DNA from: JAJFUG01 sp964473155
GTDB lineage: Bacteria > Gemmatimonadota > Glassbacteria > GWA2-58-10
Assembly (NCBI GenBank): GCA_964473155.1
Contig: CAYYNT010000030.1
Location: 1 to 44,099 of the forward strand
Reading direction: 5' to 3'
Length of the DNA stretch: 44,099 bases
The position numbers and the translations under genes were made by a program. Numbering within the stretch: position 1 is the first letter of the stretch; each line of letters opens with the position of its first letter. The notes below the pieces were generated by a model. The model saw only the letters and a list, made by a program, of their open reading frames with translations. It ran no database searches and was not told the DNA's origin. Below, one piece after another: positions 25,330 through 33,438 of this stretch.

Positions 25330-26667
25330 ATGGACTCCGCACCGGAACTCGACTATAGCGCCGCTGTCGAGGCCCTCTACGGCCTGCAGCGTTTCGGCAT
25401 CAAGCTCGGGCTGGAAAAGATAACCGCCCTTCTCGACAGCCTGGGACGGCCGCAGGAGCGTTTCCTGGCCGCCCATGTAGCCGGGACCAACGGCAAGGGC
25501 GCGTGCGCGGCTGTAATTCACGCGGTTCTGTGCGCCCACGGAATCAATGCCGGGCTGTACACCAGCCCACACCTGCTGGACCTGCGCGAACGGGCGCGGG
25601 ACAGCTGCGGGATGGTTGCGAAGAGCTTTGTAAGCCGGTGGGTCTCCACCCATCTGGAACGGGTGTTGCGTGAACGGATCACTTTCTTCGAGACTGTCAC
25701 CGCCATGGCTTTCGACTGGTTCGCCCGGCGCGGTGTGGCGGCTGCCGCTGTCGAGGTGGGCCTGGGCGGGCGCTGGGACGCCACCAACGTCATCAGCCCG
25801 GCGGTGAGCGTGATCACCTCTATCGGACTGGAGCACCAGGCCTGGCTGGGACGCGGTCTGGCCCGGATCGCCGCCGAAAAAGCCGGTATCGCCAAGCCCT
25901 CCGTGCCCCTGCTCTGCGGCGTGACAGCCCGTGTTCCGCTGGACGTGATAGCGGGAGAGTGCAGGGAAAAAGACGCCCCGCTCTTGCCGCTCGAACGCGA
26001 GGCGCGCCTGAGCCGGATACGCTGCCAGCCTGATGGCGTTAGGTTCAGCTACCGCTCCGAAAGCCTGGCGCTGGATGATGTCCTCGCTCCGCTGCACGGA
26101 CAGCATCAGGTCAGGAACGCGGCCCTGGGTTTGCGCGCTTCGGAAATACTTCTGGCGCGTCTCGGGATCGATGCGCGGCCCAAGGCGGCCGCGGCCGCGC
26201 TGGAGGGCCTGGTCTGGCCGGGACGCTTCCAGAGGGTGAATCTGCCCGGCCGGGCCGGGCTGGTTCTGGACGTAGCGCACAATCCGGCCGCGGCCCGCAA
26301 GCTGGCCGTTGTCTGGCGGAGAGTTTTCGGAACGCAAAAGGCCACGGTGGTGGCAGGGCTGGCCGCTGACAAGGACCATGCGCGTTTTCTGGCCGCCCTC
26401 GCTCCCCTGGCCGCCCGTTTTATCCTGTCCGCGCCGGATTTTGGCCGCGCCGACAACCGCTCCGGCGCCGCCGATCCGCAAACCATGGCCTCCGCGCTGG
26501 CGCGGCTGGATGACGGGATAAAGGTCAGGGTGGCATCAGACATTCCCGGCGCAATTGAAACCGCCCTCGGTTACTCCGATCCGGTGCTGGTCACCGGTTC
26601 TTTCCGCACCGTGGGCGAGGCCATGCGCGCGCTTGGCCTTAAAACCGGTTTCAACGGTGGCGGGTGA
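25330..26667 (+). CDS. folC: bifunctional folylpolyglutamate synthase / dihydrofolate synthase
   Basis: A Mur-ligase-family ATP enzyme that adds glutamate to dihydropteroate and folates. The P-loop is GTNGKG at 52-57; 'LYTSPHLLDLRERARD' is the folate-binding loop; 'FDWFARRGVAAAAVEVGLGGRWDATNVI' and 'SIGLEHQAWLGRGLARIAAEKAGIAKP' are family signatures; 'HGQHQVRNAALGL' and 'LDVAHNPAAARKL' lie in the C-terminal domain. At 445 residues it is of normal length. ATG 25330 has GGAG nine bases upstream; an in-frame ATG at 25291 would start inside the hairpin. It is the last gene of the tyrS run. Confidence 0.93.
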   Translation: MDSAPELDYSAAVEALYGLQRFGIKLGLEKITALLDSLGRPQERFLAAHVAGTNGKGACAAVIHAVLCAHGINAGLYTSPHLLDLRERARDSCGMVAKSFVSRWVSTHLERVLRERITFFETVTAMAFDWFARRGVAAAAVEVGLGGRWDATNVISPAVSVITSIGLEHQAWLGRGLARIAAEKAGIAKPSVPLLCGVTARVPLDVIAGECREKDAPLLPLEREARLSRIRCQPDGVRFSYRSESLALDDVLAPLHGQHQVRNAALGLRASEILLARLGIDARPKAAAAALEGLVWPGRFQRVNLPGRAGLVLDVAHNPAAARKLAVVWRRVFGTQKATVVAGLAADKDHARFLAALAPLAARFILSAPDFGRADNRSGAADPQTMASALARLDDGIKVRVASDIPGAIETALGYSDPVLVTGSFRTVGEAMRALGLKTGFNGGG

Positions 26668-26778
26668 GCCTGCTGTGCGTATTTTCGGAAGCGTGTTGAA
26701 CACTGTTTTCAAACCTCAACCACGTTTTTTCACCTTGTAACGGAGACTTTAAAATCCCTACTGGCAGGCAGTTGCAGC

Positions 26779-27315
26779 TTAGCCGGAAATGGCGGCCGTT
26801 CCTCCTCTTTTCAAGGGGGATCGCGGCGGCAATGTCCGGTCAGGGTATTGCCGGGAGGATCAAAAAAAGCTTTACTGTCACGGCGCACCGTAGCCCTGCG
26901 CCGAAAGTCTCAGGGAAATATGGACTTTTTCCGGCTATTCGGCCTTATGCTTAAGGGTCTCGTTTTTGAGCGGCCCGCCCAGGGCCGTCCGGGGCCGTAT
27001 GTCCGAGCCGCGCATAAGAAGCGGAGTAATGGCGTCGGGCACACTCAAGCCTGAAAAGCTTCCGCGGTAAGGCGGGCATTCAGCGCCAGCGTCGCTCTGC
27101 AACCAGGGCAGCGCGTAGAGGCTGCGAGCACACCACCGGTTGAAGGTGATCCAAAGCCTGGGCGAGTTTACGGCCCCAAAGCGTCTTTTGGTCCTTTTCC
27201 ACAAGCCGGAAAAGGACATGAAAAACACAACCTTTCAATCCCATGATGCAAGTTCCTGACCGGAAAAACTGGGATCGTGGGGGATTTAATCCAATGAATC
27301 AACGCACCTTCAGGA
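26779..27315. repeat. dispersed non-coding repeat, copy B with outer flanks
   Basis: The core 26824-27271 matches copy A (10290-10670) but carries an extra stretch of about 70 bases around 26880-26950. It keeps the hairpin GTCCTTTTCC / GGAAAAGGAC (27190-27216). Outside the core, the left flank (26779-26803, 'atggcggccgt') and right flank (27268-27315, 'gggggattt' and 'aatcaac') match the two halves of copy C at 32209-32296. The right flank ends in the AGGAG that serves as ribosome site of the next gene. The gap 26668-27325 holds no credible gene. Confidence 0.85.
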
Positions 27316-27325
27316 GTGGATTGAT

Positions 27326-29560
27326 TTGTCCGGCTGGATAGAAATAAGCCTCGAGGGCGGACGTTCCCCCTGGCTCTGGTGCCTTCCGCTGGCCCTGGCC
27401 ATACTCACGCTCTGGAGCTACAGGCGCACCTGGCCGCCGGCCGGTTTCCGCTACCGTCTGCTGTTGATTTCAATCCGGCTGATTGTAGTGTTTATCGCCG
27501 CCTGGCTTATCTTCCAGCCCGCGGTCACCCTTTTCAGCCGCAGTGATCGCCGCGAGCGCGTTGCCGTGCTGCTGGACCGTTCGGCCAGCATGTTCCTGCC
27601 CGCCTCGGCCTCCGGCGGCCCGGACAGCCTCAGCCGTCTGAGCCGGGCCACCGCCCTGCTGCATGATCTTTCCAATGACACTCTCTCCGCTGTTTTCACT
27701 TTCGGCGGCTCTGTCCGGCGCCTTTCCGGATTCGAAAATCTCAATCCCTCCGGAACGGATGTTTCCGGCAGAACCGACCTGAGCGCCGCCCTGCGCGAGA
27801 TAACCGCTCCCGGCATGCCACGCTGGGACCGCATCTGCGTGGTAAGCGACGGCGTGGTGAACAGCGGCGAGGCCCTGACCATTCCTGACGGCGGCTTCCC
27901 CCCGGTGGATACTTACATCCCGGCGGAAATGCCCTCCTCGCCGGACCTGGCCCTGGCCGCTCTCAAACAGACCCGCCCGGCATATGAGGGCGAACCGGTG
28001 GAACTTGAGCTCTCCGTGTCGGTTGACATTCCCTCCGGCAGCCTGACGCCGGAGCCGGGCGCCGCGCTGCTGGTCGACTTCCATGTCGATGGGCGCAAGG
28101 TGAGTGAGATGCGGCTGGAGCCAGGCGCTTTCACCGGACGGTTTATCGGCGGGAGGACCGAGCTGCCGCCCCTGGCCGAGGGGCAGCATGTCCTTCAGGC
28201 CGTCCTTCGTCCCCTTGCCAATGAATGGACATTGCGTAACAATGAGCGTCTTCTGCTGCTGGACGTGGCCCGGGGACGGCGCGCCATGCTGCTGGTCACC
28301 GGCTCCACCGACTGGGATTTCAGCTTTCTGCGCCGCGCCCTCTCCTCCAACGGCGACTGGTCGGTCACCGCTCTCGCCGCCCTGGGCGGGGAGCAGCGCT
28401 CCGTGCGCGGCATCGATCCGAATGGCCGCATCTCCGCCGGGCATTATCCGGATGACAGGGAACTCGGCAAAATCGAACTGGCGGCCCTGCACGGCGACCT
28501 GTCCCGCCTGGACCGGGCCTTCCTTCAGCGTCTGGCCGCAAGGGCAGCGCGAGGCGGATTCGCACTGATTATCTGGCCCGCCGCCGCTTTCAATTCCAGC
28601 CTTCTGCCGGAGGGTCTTGCAGCTTACCTTCCATTCGCGAAGCTTCCCGCGAGCATGACTCTCCTGAACGCTGCAAACCTGCCCTGCCGCCTGCTGGATG
28701 CCAGACGGTCCGGTATAGCATTCGAACCGGGCGAAACGCAACTGCCACCGGTCGAGTTCGTTTTCAGCAGCCCGGAGCTTGCCCCGGATGCAGTCGTGCT
28801 GGCTGCCCTCTCAAGGACCGGGACAGGTTCGCCATCCGGCACAACCGGCGGCGCTCCGCTGGTGGCCGCCCGCGAGCGCAACGGGGTCCGGTCGGCCACG
28901 GTCCTGGCCTCCGGCCTCTGGCGCTGGCACATGTTGAGCCAGGATACCGCGCCTGAAAAGGACGCGAGATATGAGACATTCTGGCAGGCCCTCGCGGGCT
29001 GGCTTGTCGGGGGGGGACGTCTCACTGGCAGGGCGCTGCGCCCTGAGCGCGGAGTATTTTCACTTGGGGATGAAATAGTTTTCAGCTCATCCGGCGAACT
29101 TGACGAGCATGACAGTCTCAAGCTGAAACTCACAATTGCCCGTCATACGGAATACCCTGGCGGGATGCTCGATACACTGGTTGTCCTGGAATCCCCGCCT
29201 CCCTCCCCCGGAGAAATCCGGCATCTTACCGTCCCGGCCCTTCCGCCGGGAGTTTACCGCTGGAGCGCCGCTCCGGCGTCCTCTGAGACAGACAGTTACG
29301 GCGGTCTGTTCGCGGTCGAGAATTACTCGCCCGAGATGGCCGCGGTCCGTCCGGATTCCACGTCGCTCGCCGTGTTGTCCCGCGTGTCCGGTGGAAACAG
29401 AATCCACGGGGATGCGCCGGATGGGTTGTTCAGTGAAAGGTTCACCAGTCAACGCATCACGCACAGGTTCAATCCGGCCCGGCAAACCTGGCTCTATTTC
29501 TCTCTGATCGCTCTTCTGGCCGCGGAATGGGTGCTGCGCCGGCGAAAGTCTCTGGCCTGA
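27326..29560 (+). CDS. large membrane protein with VWA-like domain
   Basis: A 744-residue protein with two N-terminal helices (about 17-30 and 45-65) and one at the C-terminus (about 720-738, 'TWLYFSLIALLAAEWVL' then RRRK), placing the bulk in the periplasm. Residues 80-210 resemble a von Willebrand A domain: 'VAVLLDRSASMFL' (MIDAS DxSxS in the form DRSAS) and 'RICVVSDGVVNSG'. The middle has beta-rich segments and a Rossmann-like stretch ('RAMLLVTGSTDWDFSFLRRAL'). The plan is that of Bat/BatA-related or glutamine-amidotransferase-like membrane proteins next to MoxR ATPases, but no MoxR or DUF58 gene is present here. The start is TTG 27326 with AGGAG at 27312-27316, nine bases upstream. That site lies inside the right flank of repeat copy B. 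Confidence 0.75.
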   Translation: MSGWIEISLEGGRSPWLWCLPLALAILTLWSYRRTWPPAGFRYRLLLISIRLIVVFIAAWLIFQPAVTLFSRSDRRERVAVLLDRSASMFLPASASGGPDSLSRLSRATALLHDLSNDTLSAVFTFGGSVRRLSGFENLNPSGTDVSGRTDLSAALREITAPGMPRWDRICVVSDGVVNSGEALTIPDGGFPPVDTYIPAEMPSSPDLALAALKQTRPAYEGEPVELELSVSVDIPSGSLTPEPGAALLVDFHVDGRKVSEMRLEPGAFTGRFIGGRTELPPLAEGQHVLQAVLRPLANEWTLRNNERLLLLDVARGRRAMLLVTGSTDWDFSFLRRALSSNGDWSVTALAALGGEQRSVRGIDPNGRISAGHYPDDRELGKIELAALHGDLSRLDRAFLQRLAARAARGGFALIIWPAAAFNSSLLPEGLAAYLPFAKLPASMTLLNAANLPCRLLDARRSGIAFEPGETQLPPVEFVFSSPELAPDAVVLAALSRTGTGSPSGTTGGAPLVAARERNGVRSATVLASGLWRWHMLSQDTAPEKDARYETFWQALAGWLVGGGRLTGRALRPERGVFSLGDEIVFSSSGELDEHDSLKLKLTIARHTEYPGGMLDTLVVLESPPPSPGEIRHLTVPALPPGVYRWSAAPASSETDSYGGLFAVENYSPEMAAVRPDSTSLAVLSRVSGGNRIHGDAPDGLFSERFTSQRITHRFNPARQTWLYFSLIALLAAEWVLRRRKSLA

Positions 29561-29596
29561 TTGTCACGTTTCGCACGCCGGTGTCCGCCGAAAAAG

Positions 29597-29625
29597 TTGA
29601 CAACCTGAACGTGTAAAAATATTTT
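29597..29625 (+). promoter_or_regulatory. sigma70-like promoter for the ferritin-like gene
   Basis: TTGACA (29597-29602) and TATTTT (29620-29625) are 17 bases apart; the -35 box is a full consensus match. A second TATAAT at 29635-29640 lacks a matching -35. The gene start is about 130 bases downstream. Confidence 0.6.
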
Positions 29626-29761
29626 CAAACCGAATATAATGTTCAAGAGCACTTTTTTCGATTACCGCTCCGGGGACAAAAGCGGCGCTTTCTATTCGTG
29701 ACGGCGAGATAAATCGCTGCCCAGGCCGGCTCCCGGACTTTAAAGGTGAGGTATCTGGCTT

Positions 29762-30271
29762 ATGAGCGACAACCGCAGTCAGGACATAAAACTTATCAAG
29801 CTCGCGATAAATGTTGAAAAAGAGGCGGCCGCTTTTTTCGAAAAGTTCATTCAAAAGGCCGGGGAAAGCGCTCTGACCCCTTTCCTCCAGACCATTCAGG
29901 ACAGCCTGGCAGAGGATATCTCAAGTTTCGAATCCCTGCTTCAGCCTCTGCTCGCTGAATCCGGAGCAGGGGGAAACATCGAGGGCCTTTCCCTGGACGA
30001 GTATGTCAAGGAAGTGCACGGACCGCGCGGGGGCAAGTTCTTCACCACCAGCCGCACCAAGGAACTGCTCGATGGATTGTACAATCCGATCCAGACCCTG
30101 GGGGCGGCCGCTCAGATATTCCGGGACATCTCGAAATTCTACCTCGATTCCTCAGCCGATATCTTTTATGAAAAAGAGAAAGCCGCTTTCCTTCAATCGG
30201 CCGAGCGCAAGAAAGAGCAGGCGGAATCTGTCGCCCGTAAAAAACGCGAGATAATCAGCCGTTTCCCCTGA
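29762..30271 (+). CDS. all-helical, ferritin-like/rubrerythrin-like protein of unknown function
   Basis: A 169-residue, charged, helical protein without signal or membrane segment. The first helix 'LAINVEKEAAAFFEKFIQKA' and the second 'FLQTIQDSLAEDISSFESLL' are spaced like the first half of a rubrerythrin ('E..A..FY' and 'LA.EE..H'), and 'LGAAAQIFRDISKFYLDSSADIFY' with 'EKEKAAFLQSAERKKEQAESVARKKR' resembles the second pair. The His expected in the ExxH iron motifs is replaced (AEDISS), so iron binding is doubtful. ATG 29762 has AGGTGAGG upstream at slightly wide spacing. It has its own promoter and a hairpin after it. The family call is tentative; it is a real gene judging by codon use, ribosome site and position. 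Confidence 0.55.
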   Translation: MSDNRSQDIKLIKLAINVEKEAAAFFEKFIQKAGESALTPFLQTIQDSLAEDISSFESLLQPLLAESGAGGNIEGLSLDEYVKEVHGPRGGKFFTTSRTKELLDGLYNPIQTLGAAAQIFRDISKFYLDSSADIFYEKEKAAFLQSAERKKEQAESVARKKREIISRFP

Positions 30272-30306
30272 GCTGGTTGACAGCCTGCTGAAAATAGCAT
30301 CTGATT

Positions 30307-30348
30307 GCGCCTCCCGGCGCCTGACAGGCCCGTGGAGGCGCTCTTCTT
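30307..30348 (+). terminator. hairpin between the ferritin-like gene and pepA
   Basis: GCGCCTCC (30307-30314) pairs with GGAGGCGC (30334-30341) around a 19-base loop, followed by TCTTCTTTT. It probably ends the upstream transcript, leaving pepA partly dependent on read-through or an unseen promoter. Confidence 0.5.
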
Positions 30349-30377
30349 TTGGACTCGCTGCACGAGGGAATAACTCA

Positions 30378-31928
30378 ATGGAAATCAAGTTGATCGACCG
30401 GCTGGATTTGATGGCCAGACACGACCTGCTCATTCTTCCTGTGACCGAGGGAGCGCTCCTCGACAATCCCCTGGCCGCAGCGCTGGACAGTGAGCTTGAG
30501 GGAGCCTTGTCCCGCACGGCCGGGCAGGAGGATTTCCAGGGCAAGATCGGACAGGCGCTGGCTTTGAACACCTTGGGGCGGTTGCCGGTGGAACGGATCG
30601 TGCTGCTGGGACTGGGCGAGGCAGCCCGCCTGAGTTCCGAGCGGCGGAGACGGGTGGCGGGGCGCTCGGTCGACCACATGCGGAAAGTGCGCGCTGTCTC
30701 TGTCTGTCTTGTTTGCCAGGCTGCGGCGGGCGGCGAGACCTTCGATCCGGCGCGCGAAGCCTCGGCCATGGCCGAGGGGATCGAGCTGGCTCTTTACCGC
30801 TTCGGCAAATACAAACGCGAAAACGGAGACAAGCCGCCTTACGAGGGACCGGAAAAACTTAACCTGCTGGTCTGCGGCGCGGATGGCGTCCAGGCTGCGC
30901 CGTCCGCTGAAATATGCGAGGCCGTGGACCGCGCGGTCCTTGTGGCTGGGGCCGTGCGCACCGCCCGCGACCTGATCAACGAAATACCCCAGGAAATGAC
31001 TCCTGAATGCCTGGCCCGCAGCGCGATGGAGCTCTCCGGCGGAATACCTGGATTGAGCTGCCGTGTGCTGGATGAGAAAGAGATGGAGAAAGAGGGCATG
31101 GGTGCGGCGCTGGCCGTGGGGCGAGGCAGCGAAAACCGCCCGCGCTTTATCGAGCTGACCTGGTCGCCCGTACACCGGACAGACAGCAGCCGTCACCTGG
31201 TGCTTGTGGGAAAGGGCGTCACCTTTGACAGCGGCGGCCTGAACCTGAAACCCGGCGAGTCGATGCTCTCGATGAAAGCCGACATGTCCGGGGCGGCGGC
31301 GGTAATCTGCGCCATTACTTTAATCGCCCGTCTTAAACTCCCCCTGCGGGTCACCGCGCTTGTGGCGGCGGTCGAGAACATGCCCTCCGGACGCAGCTAC
31401 CATCCGGATGACATCGTGCGCGCGTTCGACGGCTCCACTATCGAGATCGGAAACACGGACGCCGAGGGCCGCCTGACTCTGGCGGATGCCCTGGGCTGGG
31501 CTGTCGCCCGCTGCGGCGCCACCTGCATCGTCGACCTCGCCACCCTGACCGGCGCCTGCATGGTCGGCCTGGGAGTCCAGACCGCCGGGGTGTTCGGCTG
31601 CCCGGATCCCTGGCGCGACAGGGTGATGCAGGCTGCCGGCCTCACCGGCGAAAAATGCGCCGTCCTCCCGCTGGACGAGGACCTGGCCGATGATATCAAA
31701 AGCGAGAACGCGGATGTCCGGAACACCGGATCGACCCGCTATGGCGGAGCGATCACCGCGGCCCTTTTTCTCCAGCGGTTCGTTAAGAATATTCCCTGGG
31801 CGCACCTGGACATCGCCGGTCCGGCCTGGACAGACAAGCGCCGCGACTATGCCGGACCGGGCGGCACGGGATTCGGTGTGCGCACCCTGGTGCGCCTGGC
31901 CGAGGAGTTAAGCCGCGAGACGGAGTGA
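30378..31928 (+). CDS. pepA: cytosol leucyl aminopeptidase (M17)
   Basis: A two-metal aminopeptidase that removes N-terminal residues from peptides, acting as a hexamer in the cytoplasm. The C-terminal catalytic domain carries 'VGKGVTFDSGGLNLKPGESMLSMKADMSGAAAV' with the metal-binding Lys and Asp residues, and the family signature NTDAEGRL at 359-366. The N-terminal domain is typical of M17 with 'RLPVERIVLLGLGE'. Its 516 residues are normal for the family. ATG 30378 has GAGGG nine bases upstream. No partner genes are tightly linked. In some bacteria PepA also binds DNA; nothing here speaks to that. Confidence 0.94.
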   Translation: MEIKLIDRLDLMARHDLLILPVTEGALLDNPLAAALDSELEGALSRTAGQEDFQGKIGQALALNTLGRLPVERIVLLGLGEAARLSSERRRRVAGRSVDHMRKVRAVSVCLVCQAAAGGETFDPAREASAMAEGIELALYRFGKYKRENGDKPPYEGPEKLNLLVCGADGVQAAPSAEICEAVDRAVLVAGAVRTARDLINEIPQEMTPECLARSAMELSGGIPGLSCRVLDEKEMEKEGMGAALAVGRGSENRPRFIELTWSPVHRTDSSRHLVLVGKGVTFDSGGLNLKPGESMLSMKADMSGAAAVICAITLIARLKLPLRVTALVAAVENMPSGRSYHPDDIVRAFDGSTIEIGNTDAEGRLTLADALGWAVARCGATCIVDLATLTGACMVGLGVQTAGVFGCPDPWRDRVMQAAGLTGEKCAVLPLDEDLADDIKSENADVRNTGSTRYGGAITAALFLQRFVKNIPWAHLDIAGPAWTDKRRDYAGPGGTGFGVRTLVRLAEELSRETE

Positions 31929-32034
31929 TACCTGATACCGTTTTGACAGCAATAATGTTTAAGCGTAGTGTTGAAAAATTATTACAAAACACAACCCCCG
32001 GTTTCCTCCTTTTAGATCGGATTATTCACAAAAA

Positions 32035-32136
32035 TGCAGGGGTTGCACCCGAGTGTGCACCCGGGCGGCCATATTGGGCCGCTCTTGCAATCCCGATGGA
32101 TACTACCGTAGGGGAGGGTTTTAAACCCTCCCCTAC
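32035..32136. repeat. cluster of three palindromes after pepA
   Basis: Three hairpins lie in a row: GGGTTGCAC/GTGCACCC (about 32040-32063, with one bulged T), GCGGCC (32065-32070)/GGCCGC (32077-32082), and a 14-bp-arm palindrome GTAGGGGAGGGTTT (32108-32121)/AAACCCTCCCCTAC (32123-32136). The last may act as a terminator after pepA, but no T-run follows. The gap 31929-32333 has no credible gene. Confidence 0.7.
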
Positions 32137-32208
32137 AAGAAGTTGCGATAATTTATGATTAATTCGGTTTAAGAAAACAGCCAAACCTCTGATGAAAGGC
32201 ATTGGCGG

Positions 32209-32296
32209 ATAGCCTGAAGTGGCGGCCGTCCTTCCCCCCCCCCTCGGCAATGGGAAATCGAGGGGATTTGATTCAATAAATCAACACGCTTTTGGA
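32209..32296. repeat. dispersed repeat, short copy C (outer flanks only)
   Basis: The left part (32209-32233, 'tagcctgaagtggcggccgt') matches 26779-26803 and the right part (32250-32296, 'ggggattt' and 'aatcaac') matches 27268-27315. The 450-base core found in copy B is absent, leaving a short C-rich run between the halves. Confidence 0.6.
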
Positions 32297-32333
32297 ATTC
32301 TGTTCAATAATTAAAGCGCTGCTGCTTTCTTTG

Positions 32334-33410
32334 TCAGCCGCGTTCCTCTTCCCGCAGGATTTTCGCCGCCTCGATCAGCGCCAGGTAGCCCTCCGTGGGC
32401 ACGTATTCCGGGATCGAGTTGCCCGAGCCCAGGGCATACCCGTGCGCGTTGCGCCTGAACCGTCGGCCATCCTCCACCACGCGCCGCTTTATCTCCTCGG
32501 GCTTCTCCCGGCACAGGACATCCGTGTCTATTCCTCCGAACAGCCCGATCCGCCCGGAGTAACGCCTTATCCACTCGTCGTACGGCGCGATGACATCCTC
32601 GTTCGAGTGCTTGGCGTCGATCCCGGCGGCGATCACGTCCTCCATCACCTCGAAAATGCAGCCGCAGGAATGCCAGAGCACGGGCTTACCCGCTGCATGA
32701 ATAACCTCTATTATCCGTTTGTATTGCGGGATCACATGCCTTCGCAGCATGTCCGGCGAGGAAAGAAGACCGCTCTTGTACCCCAGGTCGTCCCCGAAAC
32801 GGCAGACCGCGTATAAGTCGCCATGGCGTTCCAGAAACCCGGTCCATATCTCCACCATCAGGTCGCCTATCGCCTCGTACAGACTTGCGAAAGTATCCGG
32901 GTCATCCGCCTGAAGGTAGCTTAGGTTTTCGAAACCGACCAGGTCCTCGCTGATCTCGAACACTCCGTAACCCACGCCTCCCACGCCCCGCATCCCTTCC
33001 GGCATGGCCCGGCCAAGCTCGCGGAACCAGCCGTCGTATTTCCGCCAGTACATCCCGGCCAGACCGCCCCAGGGGTATTTCAGGAAATCTTCCCGGTTCT
33101 GGATCGGGCCGGGCCGTCCGCCATAAATCGCCCCGTGCCCGGGCAGCATCTCGGCAATCCCCGCCTCGAACGAGACTGTATCATAGGTCATTTCCCGGTA
33201 AAAACGGCAATAGCATTCGAAAAAGTGACGCAGGTCCGCGGTGTCGCCTTCCAGTTCCCCGGCGAAAGAGACTCCCAGCACCCGTTCCATCACCGGCGGG
33301 TTGATCAGGTGTTCGTACAACGGAAGGCGCTGCGGTCTGCGGTTGTTCGCCGCCTCGACCAGATGCCTGTAATCAGGGGTGAACATGATATTCTTCATTA
33401 TGTCATTCAT
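32334..33410 (-). CDS. URO-D family protein, MtaA/methyltransferase-like
   Basis: A 358-residue TIM-barrel protein of the URO-D/MtaA superfamily, more distant from HemE than the gene at 14287. 'VLWHSCGCIFEVMEDVIAAGIDAKHSNEDVIAPYDEWI' contains the HxCG-type zinc motif of corrinoid methyltransferases, and 'IGLFGGIDTDVLCREKPEEIKRRV' and 'GYALGSGNSIPEYVP' fit the catabolic URO-D group. It may move a methyl group from a small substrate to a corrinoid protein or coenzyme, but no corrinoid protein gene is near. The start at 33410 has AAAGGA directly adjoining, which is too close; ATG 33398 in the same frame is an alternative. It follows the NSS transporter by 28 bases, so the transporter may import its substrate. 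Confidence 0.82.
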   Translation of the reverse strand: MNDIMKNIMFTPDYRHLVEAANNRRPQRLPLYEHLINPPVMERVLGVSFAGELEGDTADLRHFFECYCRFYREMTYDTVSFEAGIAEMLPGHGAIYGGRPGPIQNREDFLKYPWGGLAGMYWRKYDGWFRELGRAMPEGMRGVGGVGYGVFEISEDLVGFENLSYLQADDPDTFASLYEAIGDLMVEIWTGFLERHGDLYAVCRFGDDLGYKSGLLSSPDMLRRHVIPQYKRIIEVIHAAGKPVLWHSCGCIFEVMEDVIAAGIDAKHSNEDVIAPYDEWIRRYSGRIGLFGGIDTDVLCREKPEEIKRRVVEDGRRFRRNAHGYALGSGNSIPEYVPTEGYLALIEAAKILREEERG

Positions 33411-33438
33411 TCCTTTGGAACAGCTCCGGCCACATAGT

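Noticed and set aside
25231..26481. Minus-strand ORF of 416 codons opposite folC
   Set aside because: Mirror of the FolC frame; His/Gln/Gly-rich composition typical of an antisense shadow.
27470..28741. Minus-strand ORF of 423 codons opposite the VWA-like gene
   Set aside because: Antisense shadow with no recognisable motif; the plus frame has membrane segments and a VWA motif.
27326..29560. A BatA/MoxR aerotolerance operon
   Set aside because: Only the VWA-like membrane protein is present; no MoxR ATPase or DUF58 gene lies beside it.
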